The notes under the pieces are model-generated. The model saw nothing but the letters and a program-made list of their open reading frames with translations. It had not been told where the DNA came from and did no database searches. Of a stretch of DNA of 64,000 nt, positions 56,543-64,000 are shown piece by piece (the stretch's first letter is position 1; each line of letters starts with the position of its first letter). Source of the DNA: Kistimonas asteriae (GTDB lineage: Bacteria > Pseudomonadota > Gammaproteobacteria > Pseudomonadales > Endozoicomonadaceae); NCBI RefSeq assembly GCF_018263925.1, contig NZ_JAEVHF010000009.1, forward strand, positions 1 to 64,000, written 5' to 3'. A program made the translations under genes and the position numbers.

Positions 56543-58315
56543 TTAAAACTCATCGTCGCCAAATGCCATTAATACCTGCTTGCCGGATTGGATATCCTTA
56601 AGCAGAATGGCGGTTTCCGACAGCACCTTGGCCATGTAAAAATCCGCAGACTTGATCTTGCTCTGATAAAACCCGACATCAGGATCACCGGCGGCCAACG
56701 CCTGCTCAGCCTTCAGGCTCATTTTCAGCCACAGCCAGCCGATGGCGGTCAGCGCCAGCAGGCGCAGGTAGGGTGTAGCCCCCTGGGCCGCCTCTTCTGG
56801 ATCTTTCATACCTTCCTGTGCCAACCAGAACGTAGCCGCCTGCAGGTCTTCCCTGGCCGCATTCACGGCAGGATAGTGACGATGATGACTGAAGGTTTTC
56901 AGCTCCGTATCCAGCAGTTGCAGAAAACGGCGAATCAACCGTCCCCCCTGCATGGGCAATTTACGCCCCACCAGATCCAACGCCTGAATACCGTTGGTTC
57001 CTTCATAAATACGGGTGATACGAACATCGCGCACCAGCTGTTCAATGCCCCAGTCCCGGGTAAACCCTGAACCGCCCAGTGTCTGCAGGGCCAGGTTGCA
57101 GCAGTCAAAACCTTCATCGGTCAGGTGAGCTTTAACCACCGGCGTCATCAGCTGGACGATATCATCCGCCTGCTCACGTACGGTTTCATCATCATGATGA
57201 TAACTGATATCAATGTGCATGGCGGTCCAATAGGCCAGGGCACGGCTCCCTTCATTCATGACTTTCTGACGCAATAACATGCGACGAACATCCGGATGAA
57301 CGAGAATAGGATCTGCCGGCTGATCAGGTTCAACAGGACCTGAAATGGAACGACTCTGCAGCCGCTCCCGGGCGAACGAGAGGGCTGTCTGATAGGCACT
57401 TTCTGCCGCACCGAGCCCCTGCAACCCGACCATCAGGCGAGCAGCATTCATCATGGTGAACATGCAGCTGAGCCCCTTGTGAGGCTCACCCACCAGCCAA
57501 CCGACGGCATTGTCAAAACTCATGAAACAGGTAGAAGACCCACGGATGCCCATTTTATGCTCAAGCCCCGTGCAACCTAACGTATTGCGTTGGCCGTCTT
57601 CCAGCACTTTGGGCACAAGAAACAGCGAGATCCCTTTCACGCCCTCGGGTGCATCGGGCAGTCTGGCCAGAACGAGATGAATGATATTCTCTGCAAGGTC
57701 ATGCTCACCGCTGGTGATCCAGATCTTGTTGCCGGTGACGGCATAGCTGCCATCGTCCTGAGGCTCCGCTTTTGTGCGGATCATACCCAGGTCCGTACCA
57801 CACTGGGGTTCCGTCAAGCACATGGTGCCAGACCACTGCCCACTGACCATATTCGGAAGGTACGCCTGCTGCAGTTGCTCATTGGCATGGGCGGCAATCA
57901 GGTTCATGGCACCCACCGTCAGCCCCGGATACATACTCAGCGACAGGTTGGCGGCACAACTCATCTCTTCCATGGCAAACCCCAGGAGATGCGGCATGGC
58001 CTGCCCTCCCCAGGCTTCATCCATGCTGATCCCTAACCAGCCACCTTCCGCAAAAGCCTGATAAGCCTGCTTGAACCCAGTAGGCGTGGTCACCGTCTGC
58101 GTATCCACATCGTAGCGGCAGCCTTGCTCATCACCGCTGGCATTGACCCTCAGAAACTCCTGTTCGCAGAGCCTGCCACCTTCATCCAGCACGGCGTCCA
58201 GAAGGTCTGCCGTGATCTCATGGTATTTAGCCAGTGACGATATACCACCACCCTCCAACAGCCCGTGAATGAGAAAACGAATATCTTTCAATGGAGCATT
58301 GTAAATAGCCGGCAT
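56543..58315 (-). CDS. Acyl-CoA dehydrogenase (FadE-like, long form)
   Basis: About 590 residues. FAD-dependent acyl-CoA dehydrogenase with the signatures GTMCLTEPQCGTDLGMIRT and GYVNGNK replaced by YAVTGNKIWITSGEHDLAEN. The conserved ALAYWTA and GGSGFTRDWGIEQLVRDVRI near residues 400-430 place the active-site region. A C-terminal extension after residue 450 marks the long FadE-related group with an extra domain. It catalyses the first oxidation of fatty acyl-CoA beta-oxidation. ATG 58315 has AGGAGG upstream. It stands alone. Confidence 0.9.
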   Translation of the reverse strand: MPAIYNAPLKDIRFLIHGLLEGGGISSLAKYHEITADLLDAVLDEGGRLCEQEFLRVNASGDEQGCRYDVDTQTVTTPTGFKQAYQAFAEGGWLGISMDEAWGGQAMPHLLGFAMEEMSCAANLSLSMYPGLTVGAMNLIAAHANEQLQQAYLPNMVSGQWSGTMCLTEPQCGTDLGMIRTKAEPQDDGSYAVTGNKIWITSGEHDLAENIIHLVLARLPDAPEGVKGISLFLVPKVLEDGQRNTLGCTGLEHKMGIRGSSTCFMSFDNAVGWLVGEPHKGLSCMFTMMNAARLMVGLQGLGAAESAYQTALSFARERLQSRSISGPVEPDQPADPILVHPDVRRMLLRQKVMNEGSRALAYWTAMHIDISYHHDDETVREQADDIVQLMTPVVKAHLTDEGFDCCNLALQTLGGSGFTRDWGIEQLVRDVRITRIYEGTNGIQALDLVGRKLPMQGGRLIRRFLQLLDTELKTFSHHRHYPAVNAAREDLQAATFWLAQEGMKDPEEAAQGATPYLRLLALTAIGWLWLKMSLKAEQALAAGDPDVGFYQSKIKSADFYMAKVLSETAILLKDIQSGKQVLMAFGDDEF

Positions 58316-58342
58316 GGCTCCCTCCTGACCCCTTGTCTTCAC

Positions 58343-58544
58343 GATAGTTATAGGATGTATGGCACACTATAATTATACTTATTTTTATATTTGTATAATT
58401 TTAAGTAAATATATCGTATTAGAATATATGAATAGCACTACACCCGCACTTTATATAACGTTCAAACACAGCGGCGACTCCTGATCCCTGCGAGCGCTGT
58501 GATACAGTAAGTGAAAGCCGTTTTGAATCTGCCATAGTGCCTTT
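58343..58544. promoter_or_regulatory. AT-rich divergent intergenic region
   Basis: A 200-base stretch between the acyl-CoA dehydrogenase and YbaN genes is markedly AT-rich for this chromosome part, with several TATAAT-like hexamers. It probably carries both promoters. No operator repeat was recognised. Confidence 0.4.
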
Positions 58545-58970
58545 ATGACAACGAATACCCCGGATAAATTACAGAAGAATCCCCTGATACGACTACTGCT
58601 GACCACCGTAGGCGTCCTTGCTACAGCGCTTGGCATTCTGGGGATTTTTTTACCGGTATTGCCCACCACCCCCTTTTTGCTGCTGGCAGCGGCCTGCTTT
58701 CTACGCAGCTCTCCGGCGTTTCACCAGTGGCTGCTGGGGCATCCGCACCTGGGGCGTTATATTCACTACTATCTGGATGGAAAGGGCATTCCGCGCAAGG
58801 CCAAAATCTATACCCTGATCGTACTCTGGCTCAGCATCAGCGTATCCATCATGATGGTTCCGCTTTGGCCTGTAAGGTTACTGCTGGTGGTGATTGCGAG
58901 CTGCGTCAGTGTCTACATCATCAGACAAAAAACGCTGGAGCCGCCATCGATACCGGAAAAATCGTCATAA
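58545..58970 (+). CDS. ybaN: YbaN-family (DUF454) inner membrane protein
   Basis: 141 residues. Membrane segments lie near residues 17-45 and 85-125. The family block LPVLPTTPFLLLAAACFLRS is present, and the signature RSSPAFHQWLLGHPHLG closely fits DUF454. The function is unknown. The upstream 200 bases (58343-58544) are very AT-rich, including TATAAT at 58368-58373, and likely hold the divergent promoters for this gene and the acyl-CoA dehydrogenase. Confidence 0.85.
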   Translation: MTTNTPDKLQKNPLIRLLLTTVGVLATALGILGIFLPVLPTTPFLLLAAACFLRSSPAFHQWLLGHPHLGRYIHYYLDGKGIPRKAKIYTLIVLWLSISVSIMMVPLWPVRLLLVVIASCVSVYIIRQKTLEPPSIPEKSS

Positions 58971-59081
58971 ACTGCGGCAGGACTGAAGGAACATAAGAGG
59001 CAGGCAAGGCCCAGAACACACCGTGTGCTGTAGGTCTTGCCTGATAAAAGTAAACGTCACTACGTGCTGTTTCGTTCGCCG

Positions 59082-60947
59082 TTATTGCAGGTGGCCATAG
59101 AGCCGGGCATAGAGGCCGTTCTGCTGAATCAGCTCATCATGCCCACCCTCTTCACTGATGCAGCCATCTTCGAAGACATAGACACGATCCGCCTGTTTCA
59201 CGGCACTCAGCCGGTGGGCAATGATCAGCGTCGTCCGGCTGGCGAGGAACTCCTCCATCCCCTTGTGGAGCAGGAACTCCGTCGCAGTGTCCAGAGCAGA
59301 GGTCGCTTCATCCAGAATCACGATGGCCGGGTCAGTCACAATCATGCGGGCAATGGCCAAACGCTGGCGCTGTCCGCCGGACAGCCGAACCCCCTGGTTA
59401 CCAATCAGGGTTTCAAGACCCGCTTCCATCTGTTCGATAAAGGGCTTGAGCTGAGCCACTTCCAGCGCCTGCCAGAGCGTCTCATCTGGCACATGCCGTC
59501 CCAGGCAGAGGTTTTCCCGCACCGTGGTATTGAACAGAACCGGGTGTTGCAAAACGGTGACCACATTCTCCCGTATGGCATCAACACCGACCTGCTCCAT
59601 GGGCGTATCCCCAAAGTGGACACAGCCCTGTGTTGGCGTATACAGGCCCAGCAACACCTTGACCAGCGTTGACTTACCACCGCCACTGGCGCCAACCAGC
59701 GCCACCTTCTCGCCCGGCTTCACTGACAACGACACACCTTTGAGGATTTCGTTATCGCCATACGCAAAGTGGACACCCTCGATATCCAGTCCAACGGTTT
59801 TATGGCCACGGAAAGGATCCAGCAATGCGGTATACCGTTTCTCTTCCTCCAGCTCCAACAGGCTGTTGATACGCTTCAGCGCTGCATTAGAGGCAAAATA
59901 CCCGTACTGCATGCTCAGCAGCTCATTAACCGGCCCCATCATGAACCAGAGGTAACCAAACACGGCAAACATCTCACCAATGGATAGGTCAGAGAACACC
60001 ACCGTCAGCATGGCGCAGGCACGGAAGACATCCACACCCAGCAGGAACAGCACAAAGCTGAACCGGCTGGCAGCGTCGTTTTTCCAGGCAAAGGCGGTGG
60101 AGCGATCCCGTACGGTACGGGCATGGTCCATCAAACGACTGATATAGTGTTTTTCACGGTTAGCCGTCCGGATCTGCTGAATGCCGTCCAATGTTTCCGT
60201 CAGCGCCGCCTGAAAGACGTCAAAGGCGCTGTTTTCTTCTTTCTTGAGGTTCCGGATCTTCTTGCCCAGGCGCGTGGTAAACCAGATCACCACCGGGTTG
60301 AAAAACAGAATAATCAGCGCCAGCTGCCAGTGCAGCCATAGCAACACCCCTGCCGTTCCAATGATTGACAGGACCGCCACCAACAGGCGGCTGACCGTGG
60401 AACCAATAAACTGGTCAATGGTATTGAGATCTGTCACAAAGCGGGAAGCAACCGAACCACTGCCCAGCGTCTCATATTCCGACATGGAGACCCGCGACAG
60501 CTTGTGCAGAAGGCTGGATCGCATCCGGAAAACCACTTCCTTGGAAATAATCGTGAACTGCCGTGTCTGCCAGACATTGAAAATCAATGCCAGTAAGCGC
60601 AGGACGATGGTCACCCCCAGCACCAGCAGAATATAGAAAGACGGCCCATGCCACTCTTTCGGGATCAACGGCCGAAGGGTAGCTACGACCGCACCGGGCT
60701 CCTGCAGCAACACCTCATCCACCAGCAATGGCAACAAGAGCGGTGTTGGCACACTGGCCAGGGTCGCCAGCAGGGCCACAATGTTGGCAACCACCAGCTC
60801 GCGCTTGAACTCAAGCGCAATGCGGCGAATCCGTTGCCAGTTATAAACGCGGGAATCGTGCTGCTCTCCGGCCTCATGGCCGGCAGCTTGTACTGTTTCA
60901 CTCAAAATGGCGATCCTGGATAGTCTTATGCGCTGCAACAGCCTCAC
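59082..60947 (-). CDS. ABC exporter, fused membrane and ATPase domains
   Basis: 621 residues. The N-terminal half has six membrane helices of the ABC_membrane fold. The ATPase half carries Walker A GASGGGKST, signature LSGGQRQRLAIARM, Walker B VILDEATSALD and the switch His in LIIAHRLSAVKQADRV. Half-transporters of this type work as homodimers, exporting lipids, peptides or drugs; MsbA is one of many relatives. The substrate cannot be read. The start is GTG 60947, with a GGGG-type site upstream; internal alternatives exist. Confidence 0.9.
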   Translation of the reverse strand: MRLLQRIRLSRIAILSETVQAAGHEAGEQHDSRVYNWQRIRRIALEFKRELVVANIVALLATLASVPTPLLLPLLVDEVLLQEPGAVVATLRPLIPKEWHGPSFYILLVLGVTIVLRLLALIFNVWQTRQFTIISKEVVFRMRSSLLHKLSRVSMSEYETLGSGSVASRFVTDLNTIDQFIGSTVSRLLVAVLSIIGTAGVLLWLHWQLALIILFFNPVVIWFTTRLGKKIRNLKKEENSAFDVFQAALTETLDGIQQIRTANREKHYISRLMDHARTVRDRSTAFAWKNDAASRFSFVLFLLGVDVFRACAMLTVVFSDLSIGEMFAVFGYLWFMMGPVNELLSMQYGYFASNAALKRINSLLELEEEKRYTALLDPFRGHKTVGLDIEGVHFAYGDNEILKGVSLSVKPGEKVALVGASGGGKSTLVKVLLGLYTPTQGCVHFGDTPMEQVGVDAIRENVVTVLQHPVLFNTTVRENLCLGRHVPDETLWQALEVAQLKPFIEQMEAGLETLIGNQGVRLSGGQRQRLAIARMIVTDPAIVILDEATSALDTATEFLLHKGMEEFLASRTTLIIAHRLSAVKQADRVYVFEDGCISEEGGHDELIQQNGLYARLYGHLQ

Positions 60948-61040
60948 CGTCCCCAGGTGTGGCTGGCAGGTATTACATTATCTTATCGGTATACGACAGA
61001 TGGCTCTATAGATGATGCAGTTGACGCAGACGCCTGCGAT

Positions 61041-61970
61041 TCAGGCATCTTTTTGCCGGGTATTGCCCAGCGGCATGGGTTCACCACGTTTCCTGGCCAG
61101 ATCAATCTGATTCTGACGCTCGGCAGCCCGGGAACGGGATTGCTCCGTCTGGCTGTCATGGCAATGGGGGCAGGTCACACCACGCACGTACAACGGCGAA
61201 CGTTTATCTTCTTCGGTAATGGGGCGCCGGCAGCCATGACACTGGTCATAACGGCCAGGTTCAAGGTCATGATCCACCGTCACGCGATTATCAAAAACAA
61301 AACACTCCCCCTGCCAGAGACTGTCTGATTCCGGCACCGTTTCCAGGTACTTGAGAATGCCGCCTTTCAGGTGATAAACCGCTTCTACCCCCTGTTCCAG
61401 CAATAACGACGTGGCTTTTTCACAACGAATACCCCCGGTACAGAACATGGCAACCCGTTGTTTTTTGGCCGGTTTGAGCTGCTTTTCAACCCAATCGGGA
61501 AACTGCCGGAAATTGTCGGTTTCGGGGTTGATGGCGCCTTTAAAGGTGCCCACCTCAATTTCGTAATCATTACGGGTGTCGACCAGCAGTACATCCGGCT
61601 CGGAAATCAGGGCATTCCAGTCTTCCGGCTCCACATACTCTCCCACCGCCTTGACAGGGGAGACACCGGGCACACCCATGGTGACAATCTCCCGCTTGAG
61701 CTTGACCCGGGTACGATAAAACGGGTTGTCATCCGACAGCGACTCTTTATAGGTCAACGCCGTAAACCGACCATCAGCCTTCAACCAGGCTTTCAATGCA
61801 TCAATTCCGGCCCGGGAACCGGCCACGGTGCCGTTAATGCCCTCTTCTGCCAGCAGCAGTGACCCTCTGACGCCATTGTCCAGCAAACAGGACAGCAACG
61901 GTTCACGCAACGCCTGGTAATCTGGCAGGCTGACGAATTGATAAAGTGCGGCTACAACAACGCCTGACAT
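61041..61970 (-). CDS. trhO: tRNA uridine(34) hydroxylase TrhO (rhodanese-related)
   Basis: 309 residues. The central rhodanese domain has the active-site loop [16 protein letters not shown], with the first Cys near residue 174. The N-terminal acylphosphatase-like part contains [11 protein letters not shown]. The C-terminal region binds zinc through paired Cys ([15 protein letters not shown]). TrhO introduces the hydroxyl group on wobble uridine that starts ho5U/cmo5U formation in tRNA, using oxygen. ATG 61970 is preceded by GGGGAAACC. Confidence 0.93.
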   Translation of the reverse strand: MSGVVVAALYQFVSLPDYQALREPLLSCLLDNGVRGSLLLAEEGINGTVAGSRAGIDALKAWLKADGRFTALTYKESLSDDNPFYRTRVKLKREIVTMGVPGVSPVKAVGEYVEPEDWNALISEPDVLLVDTRNDYEIEVGTFKGAINPETDNFRQFPDWVEKQLKPAKKQRVAMFCTGGIRCEKATSLLLEQGVEAVYHLKGGILKYLETVPESDSLWQGECFVFDNRVTVDHDLEPGRYDQCHGCRRPITEEDKRSPLYVRGVTCPHCHDSQTEQSRSRAAERQNQIDLARKRGEPMPLGNTRQKDA

Positions 61971-62113
61971 GGTTTCCCCGAATTTGGATGATTCAACGTG
62001 TAATCAGGTACGGCATCCTTCCTGAACACTGACCACGGATTCTAGCGACTTCGCTTCTAGATGGGAATAATTATCAATAATAAACAGTGTCTGAAATCAG
62101 ACATAAGAGACAA

Positions 62114-62818
62114 ATGACTGCCTTGCCTTCGGGTATCCACGTACCCTATCCTAGCCTCCCCGCAAACCAGAACAACAATATGCCTATGACACTGGATCTT
62201 GAAAGCCTCAACCGTGAGCTGGCTAACCGTCACCCCGCAGATATCATTGCATGGACCCTCGAACAGGCAAAAAGCCCGGTACTGACGACCAACTTTGGCC
62301 CCCATGAAGCGGCCATTATCCACCTGTGCGCCAGCCGCAAACCGGATATTCCGGTGGTCTGGATTGATTCCGGCTACGGTACACCGGCCACTTACCAGTT
62401 TGCCCATCAGCTCATCCAGACACTGGATCTGAACATCCGCATTTATCATCCCCGCTATAGCCGTGCCTGCCGGGAGGCGATTTATGGCGGCATTCCGGAT
62501 GTCGACACTCCGGCGCATGATGCCTTCACCCATGACGTCAAACTGGAACCTTTCCAGCGCGCCATGGCAGAGGCGAAACCGGACTTCTGGCTGACTGCCA
62601 TCCGCAAGGAGCAAACCGCCTTTCGCCAAAACCTGGATATCCTGACGAAAACCCAGAACGGCATCATCCGGGTCGCGCCGGTCTTTTACTGGTCTGAGCT
62701 GGATCTTGAGGAGTACCAGGTCGAGCACGACCTGCCCATTGAAGACGATTATTTTGATCCGACCAAGGTGCTGGGCAACCGAGAGTGTGGTCTGCATACC
62801 AGCACAAGCCAACAGTAA
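62114..62818 (+). CDS. cysH: Phosphoadenylyl-sulfate (PAPS) reductase
   Basis: 234 residues. Reduces PAPS to sulfite with thioredoxin. The catalytic Cys is in NRECGLHTS near the C-terminus, and LTTNFGPHEAAIIHL and VVWIDSGYGTPATYQF form the adenylyl-sulfate-binding site. The two Cys pairs of the iron-sulfur APS reductases found in Pseudomonas are absent, so PAPS rather than APS is the likely substrate. ATG 62114 with AGAGAC upstream is chosen over an earlier GTG at 62087 and later ATGs. A weak inverted repeat lies just after the gene. Confidence 0.93.
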   Translation: MTALPSGIHVPYPSLPANQNNNMPMTLDLESLNRELANRHPADIIAWTLEQAKSPVLTTNFGPHEAAIIHLCASRKPDIPVVWIDSGYGTPATYQFAHQLIQTLDLNIRIYHPRYSRACREAIYGGIPDVDTPAHDAFTHDVKLEPFQRAMAEAKPDFWLTAIRKEQTAFRQNLDILTKTQNGIIRVAPVFYWSELDLEEYQVEHDLPIEDDYFDPTKVLGNRECGLHTSTSQQ

Positions 62819-62830
62819 TCCCCCGATAAT

Positions 62831-62859
62831 GAACCGGTACTCATACCCTGTGCCGGTTC
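62831..62859 (+). other. Hairpin after cysH
   Basis: GAACCGG pairs with CCGGTTC with a 15-base loop, ten bases after the cysH stop. There is no U-tract, so it may be a stabilising structure more than a true terminator. Confidence 0.35.
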
Positions 62860-63069
62860 AATCAACACGTCTTTCCGCCACCATTGCCTCCGGATAAGTG
62901 ACCTGATCTGGCGTTACTCATCTTTGTGGTGCTTTTTTACATTTCCATTGAACTAATAACAGGTACTCCAGTCCAAAACCCAAATCAAGAAACAGGGAGG
63001 CATTTCGCCACTGGTTCAGCGATCGAAAGAAACAACCAATGGGCTTATTTGACAGGAGTAACGAGAGCA

Positions 63070-63687
63070 ATGGGTATGGAGCAATGGCTGGCATTTGTAT
63101 CAGCCACACTGATCCTCTTCCTGATACCGGGACCGGATATGGTGCTGGTCGCAGGCTGGAGCGCACGAAAAGGTTTCCGCATGGGGTTGGAAGCCGCGAC
63201 AGGAACGGTATCCGGCCTGCTGGTGCATACCACAGCCACCGCTATGGGGCTGGCGGCCCTTTTGGCGGCATCCGCGAGTGCGTTCACCGTGCTGAAATGG
63301 GTGGGTTCCATTTACCTGGTCTGGCTTGGCATCATGAAACTGAAGAATGGCGAACATACAACGTCGATCGATAAGCCCAGGCGTGCCAGCAGCCCCTTTC
63401 TGCAGGCATTCTGTACCAACTTGCTGAATCCAAAGGTCATCCTGTTCTTCCTGGCTTTCCTGCCCCATTTTGTCGATCCGGCTATCGATGTGAAGGTGCA
63501 GTTCATCCAGCTGGGGCTGGCATTCACCCTACTGTCCTCACTCTGCTATCTCATTTTTATCGCCATTACCGTGAAAGCAGGTGAGGCGCTGGGAAAAAGT
63601 CGCCGGGCCCGGCAACTGGGTCGCTGGCTGAGCGGGACGGTGATGATTGGTTTTGGCGTAAGACTGGCGATGGCCAGCCATCAGTGA
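63070..63687 (+). CDS. LysE/RhtB-family amino acid exporter
   Basis: 205 residues with six membrane helices. The N-terminus reads MGMEQWLAFVSATLILFLIP, then GPDMVLVAGWSARKGFRMG, matching the LysE/RhtB pattern with its G-x-N/D motif. FLQAFCTNLLNPKVILFFLA in the middle is diagnostic. These proteins export amino acids or derivatives such as homoserine or threonine; substrate not predictable. The start at 63070 is preceded by GGAG and fits family length. An open frame beginning at 62926 is judged too long at the N-terminus. Confidence 0.9.
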   Translation: MGMEQWLAFVSATLILFLIPGPDMVLVAGWSARKGFRMGLEAATGTVSGLLVHTTATAMGLAALLAASASAFTVLKWVGSIYLVWLGIMKLKNGEHTTSIDKPRRASSPFLQAFCTNLLNPKVILFFLAFLPHFVDPAIDVKVQFIQLGLAFTLLSSLCYLIFIAITVKAGEALGKSRRARQLGRWLSGTVMIGFGVRLAMASHQ

Positions 63688-63692
63688 AAAGC

Positions 63693-63721
63693 AGCAGGTG
63701 AACTTATGAGAAACACCTGCT
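63693..63721. terminator. Hairpin between convergent LysE-type and catalase genes
   Basis: AGCAGGTG and CACCTGCT pair across a 13-base AT-rich loop. It lies between two convergent genes and may end both transcripts; on the minus strand a short GCTTTTC follows. Confidence 0.45.
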
Positions 63722-63737
63722 CTACCACTCAAATCCG

Positions 63738-64000
63738 TCAGATACCGGCGGTTTTCAACGCCGCCTGCACCCGACGGCCATAATCTTCATCACATTGCGT
63801 GAAATGAGCGACCATACGCTGCTGGATAGAGTCGCTGGCTTGGGACAGGCCACCCACAATATTCCCTATCAGCTGCAGCTTCTGTTCTTCAGACATCAAC
63901 CGATACAAATCGCCTGCCTGGCTGTAGTTGTCCGAATCGCGACTATCATAAGCTTTGGTCCAGGCCTGCTCCTCCAGCGGCATAGGTGGCTCAGCTACTG
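63738..64000 (-). CDS. Catalase, C-terminal part, continuing beyond the window
   Basis: The reading frame runs off the right edge. The visible residues, DNYSQAGDLYRLMSEEQK, then IGNIVGGLSQASDSIQ and VAHFTQCDEDYGRRV, match the C-terminal tail of monofunctional haem catalases (KatA/KatB group). These decompose hydrogen peroxide. About 87 residues are present; the catalytic region lies outside the window, so I cannot check active-site residues. The apparent internal ATG at 63983 is not the start. Confidence 0.88.
   Translation of the reverse strand, partial: VAEPPMPLEEQAWTKAYDSRDSDNYSQAGDLYRLMSEEQKLQLIGNIVGGLSQASDSIQQRMVAHFTQCDEDYGRRVQAALKTAGI

Noticed and set aside
1..64000. tRNA, rRNA, CRISPR or prophage features
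   Set aside because: I looked for cloverleaf-like sequence, regular spaced repeats and phage genes and found none that I could support by eye.

Overview
The window is a chromosomal segment of a Gram-negative gammaproteobacterium, most likely of the marine Oceanospirillales/Pseudomonadales type. I infer this from gene order and fusions, not from any database search. The supporting features are the block gyrA-serC-pheA-hisC-tyrA/aroA fusion-cmk-rpsA-ihfB-lapA-lapB-pyrF, the neighbouring TRZ/ATZ deaminase-ubiG-mupP-yciK block, an MexF/AcrB-type RND pump and an RfaH-type antiterminator.

Region 1 (1-24700) is a surface polysaccharide (O-antigen type) locus, almost entirely on the minus strand. 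Its left edge holds an IS1595-type transposase end and an ISAs1 relic on either side of a methyltransferase gene. Reading in the direction of transcription (right to left) the order is: rfaH, an ops element, GT2, GT4, rmlB, rmlA, fdtA, GNAT, hexapeptide acetyltransferase, fdtB, GT2, GT11 fucosyltransferase, gmd, fcl, manC, GT2, GT2, an opposite-strand O-antigen ligase/polymerase, wzx, rfbF, rfbG, a 3,5-epimerase-like cupin, a reductase, GT2, and a nucleotidyltransferase-fold protein of unknown role. The locus therefore encodes three activated-sugar branches: dTDP-Fuc3NAc type (active-site residues favour Fuc3NAc over Qui3NAc), GDP-L-fucose, and a CDP-6-deoxyhexose. The left third is clearly more AT-rich than the core chromosome, which suggests modular acquisition. 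No wzz, initiating transferase or second polymerase is visible.

Region 2 (25132-39703) is conserved housekeeping sequence on the minus strand: rfaH, pyrF, lapB, lapA, ihfB, rpsA, cmk, the tyrA-aroA fusion, hisC, pheA, serC and gyrA. It covers aromatic amino acid and serine synthesis, nucleotide metabolism, translation, LPS homeostasis and DNA topology. An O-antigen locus next to ihfB/rpsA recalls the P. aeruginosa arrangement. The unusual feature is that RfaH lies directly beside an ops-led operon.

Region 3 (40217-49844 and on to 53030) holds the deaminase-ubiG-mupP-yciK operon (plus strand), a protein with two NTF2-like halves, endonuclease V, a CpxAR-like two-component system and a divergent RND efflux pump operon. 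A CpxR-box-like repeat lies in the intergenic region between the last two.

Region 4 (53057-64000) is a mixed stretch: a potassium-channel-like protein, gamma-glutamyltransferase, a peroxiredoxin-glutaredoxin hybrid, an acyl-CoA dehydrogenase, a YbaN-like membrane protein, an ABC exporter, TrhO, PAPS reductase, a LysE-type exporter and the 3' end of a catalase gene running off the window. I saw no tRNA, rRNA, CRISPR array or prophage.
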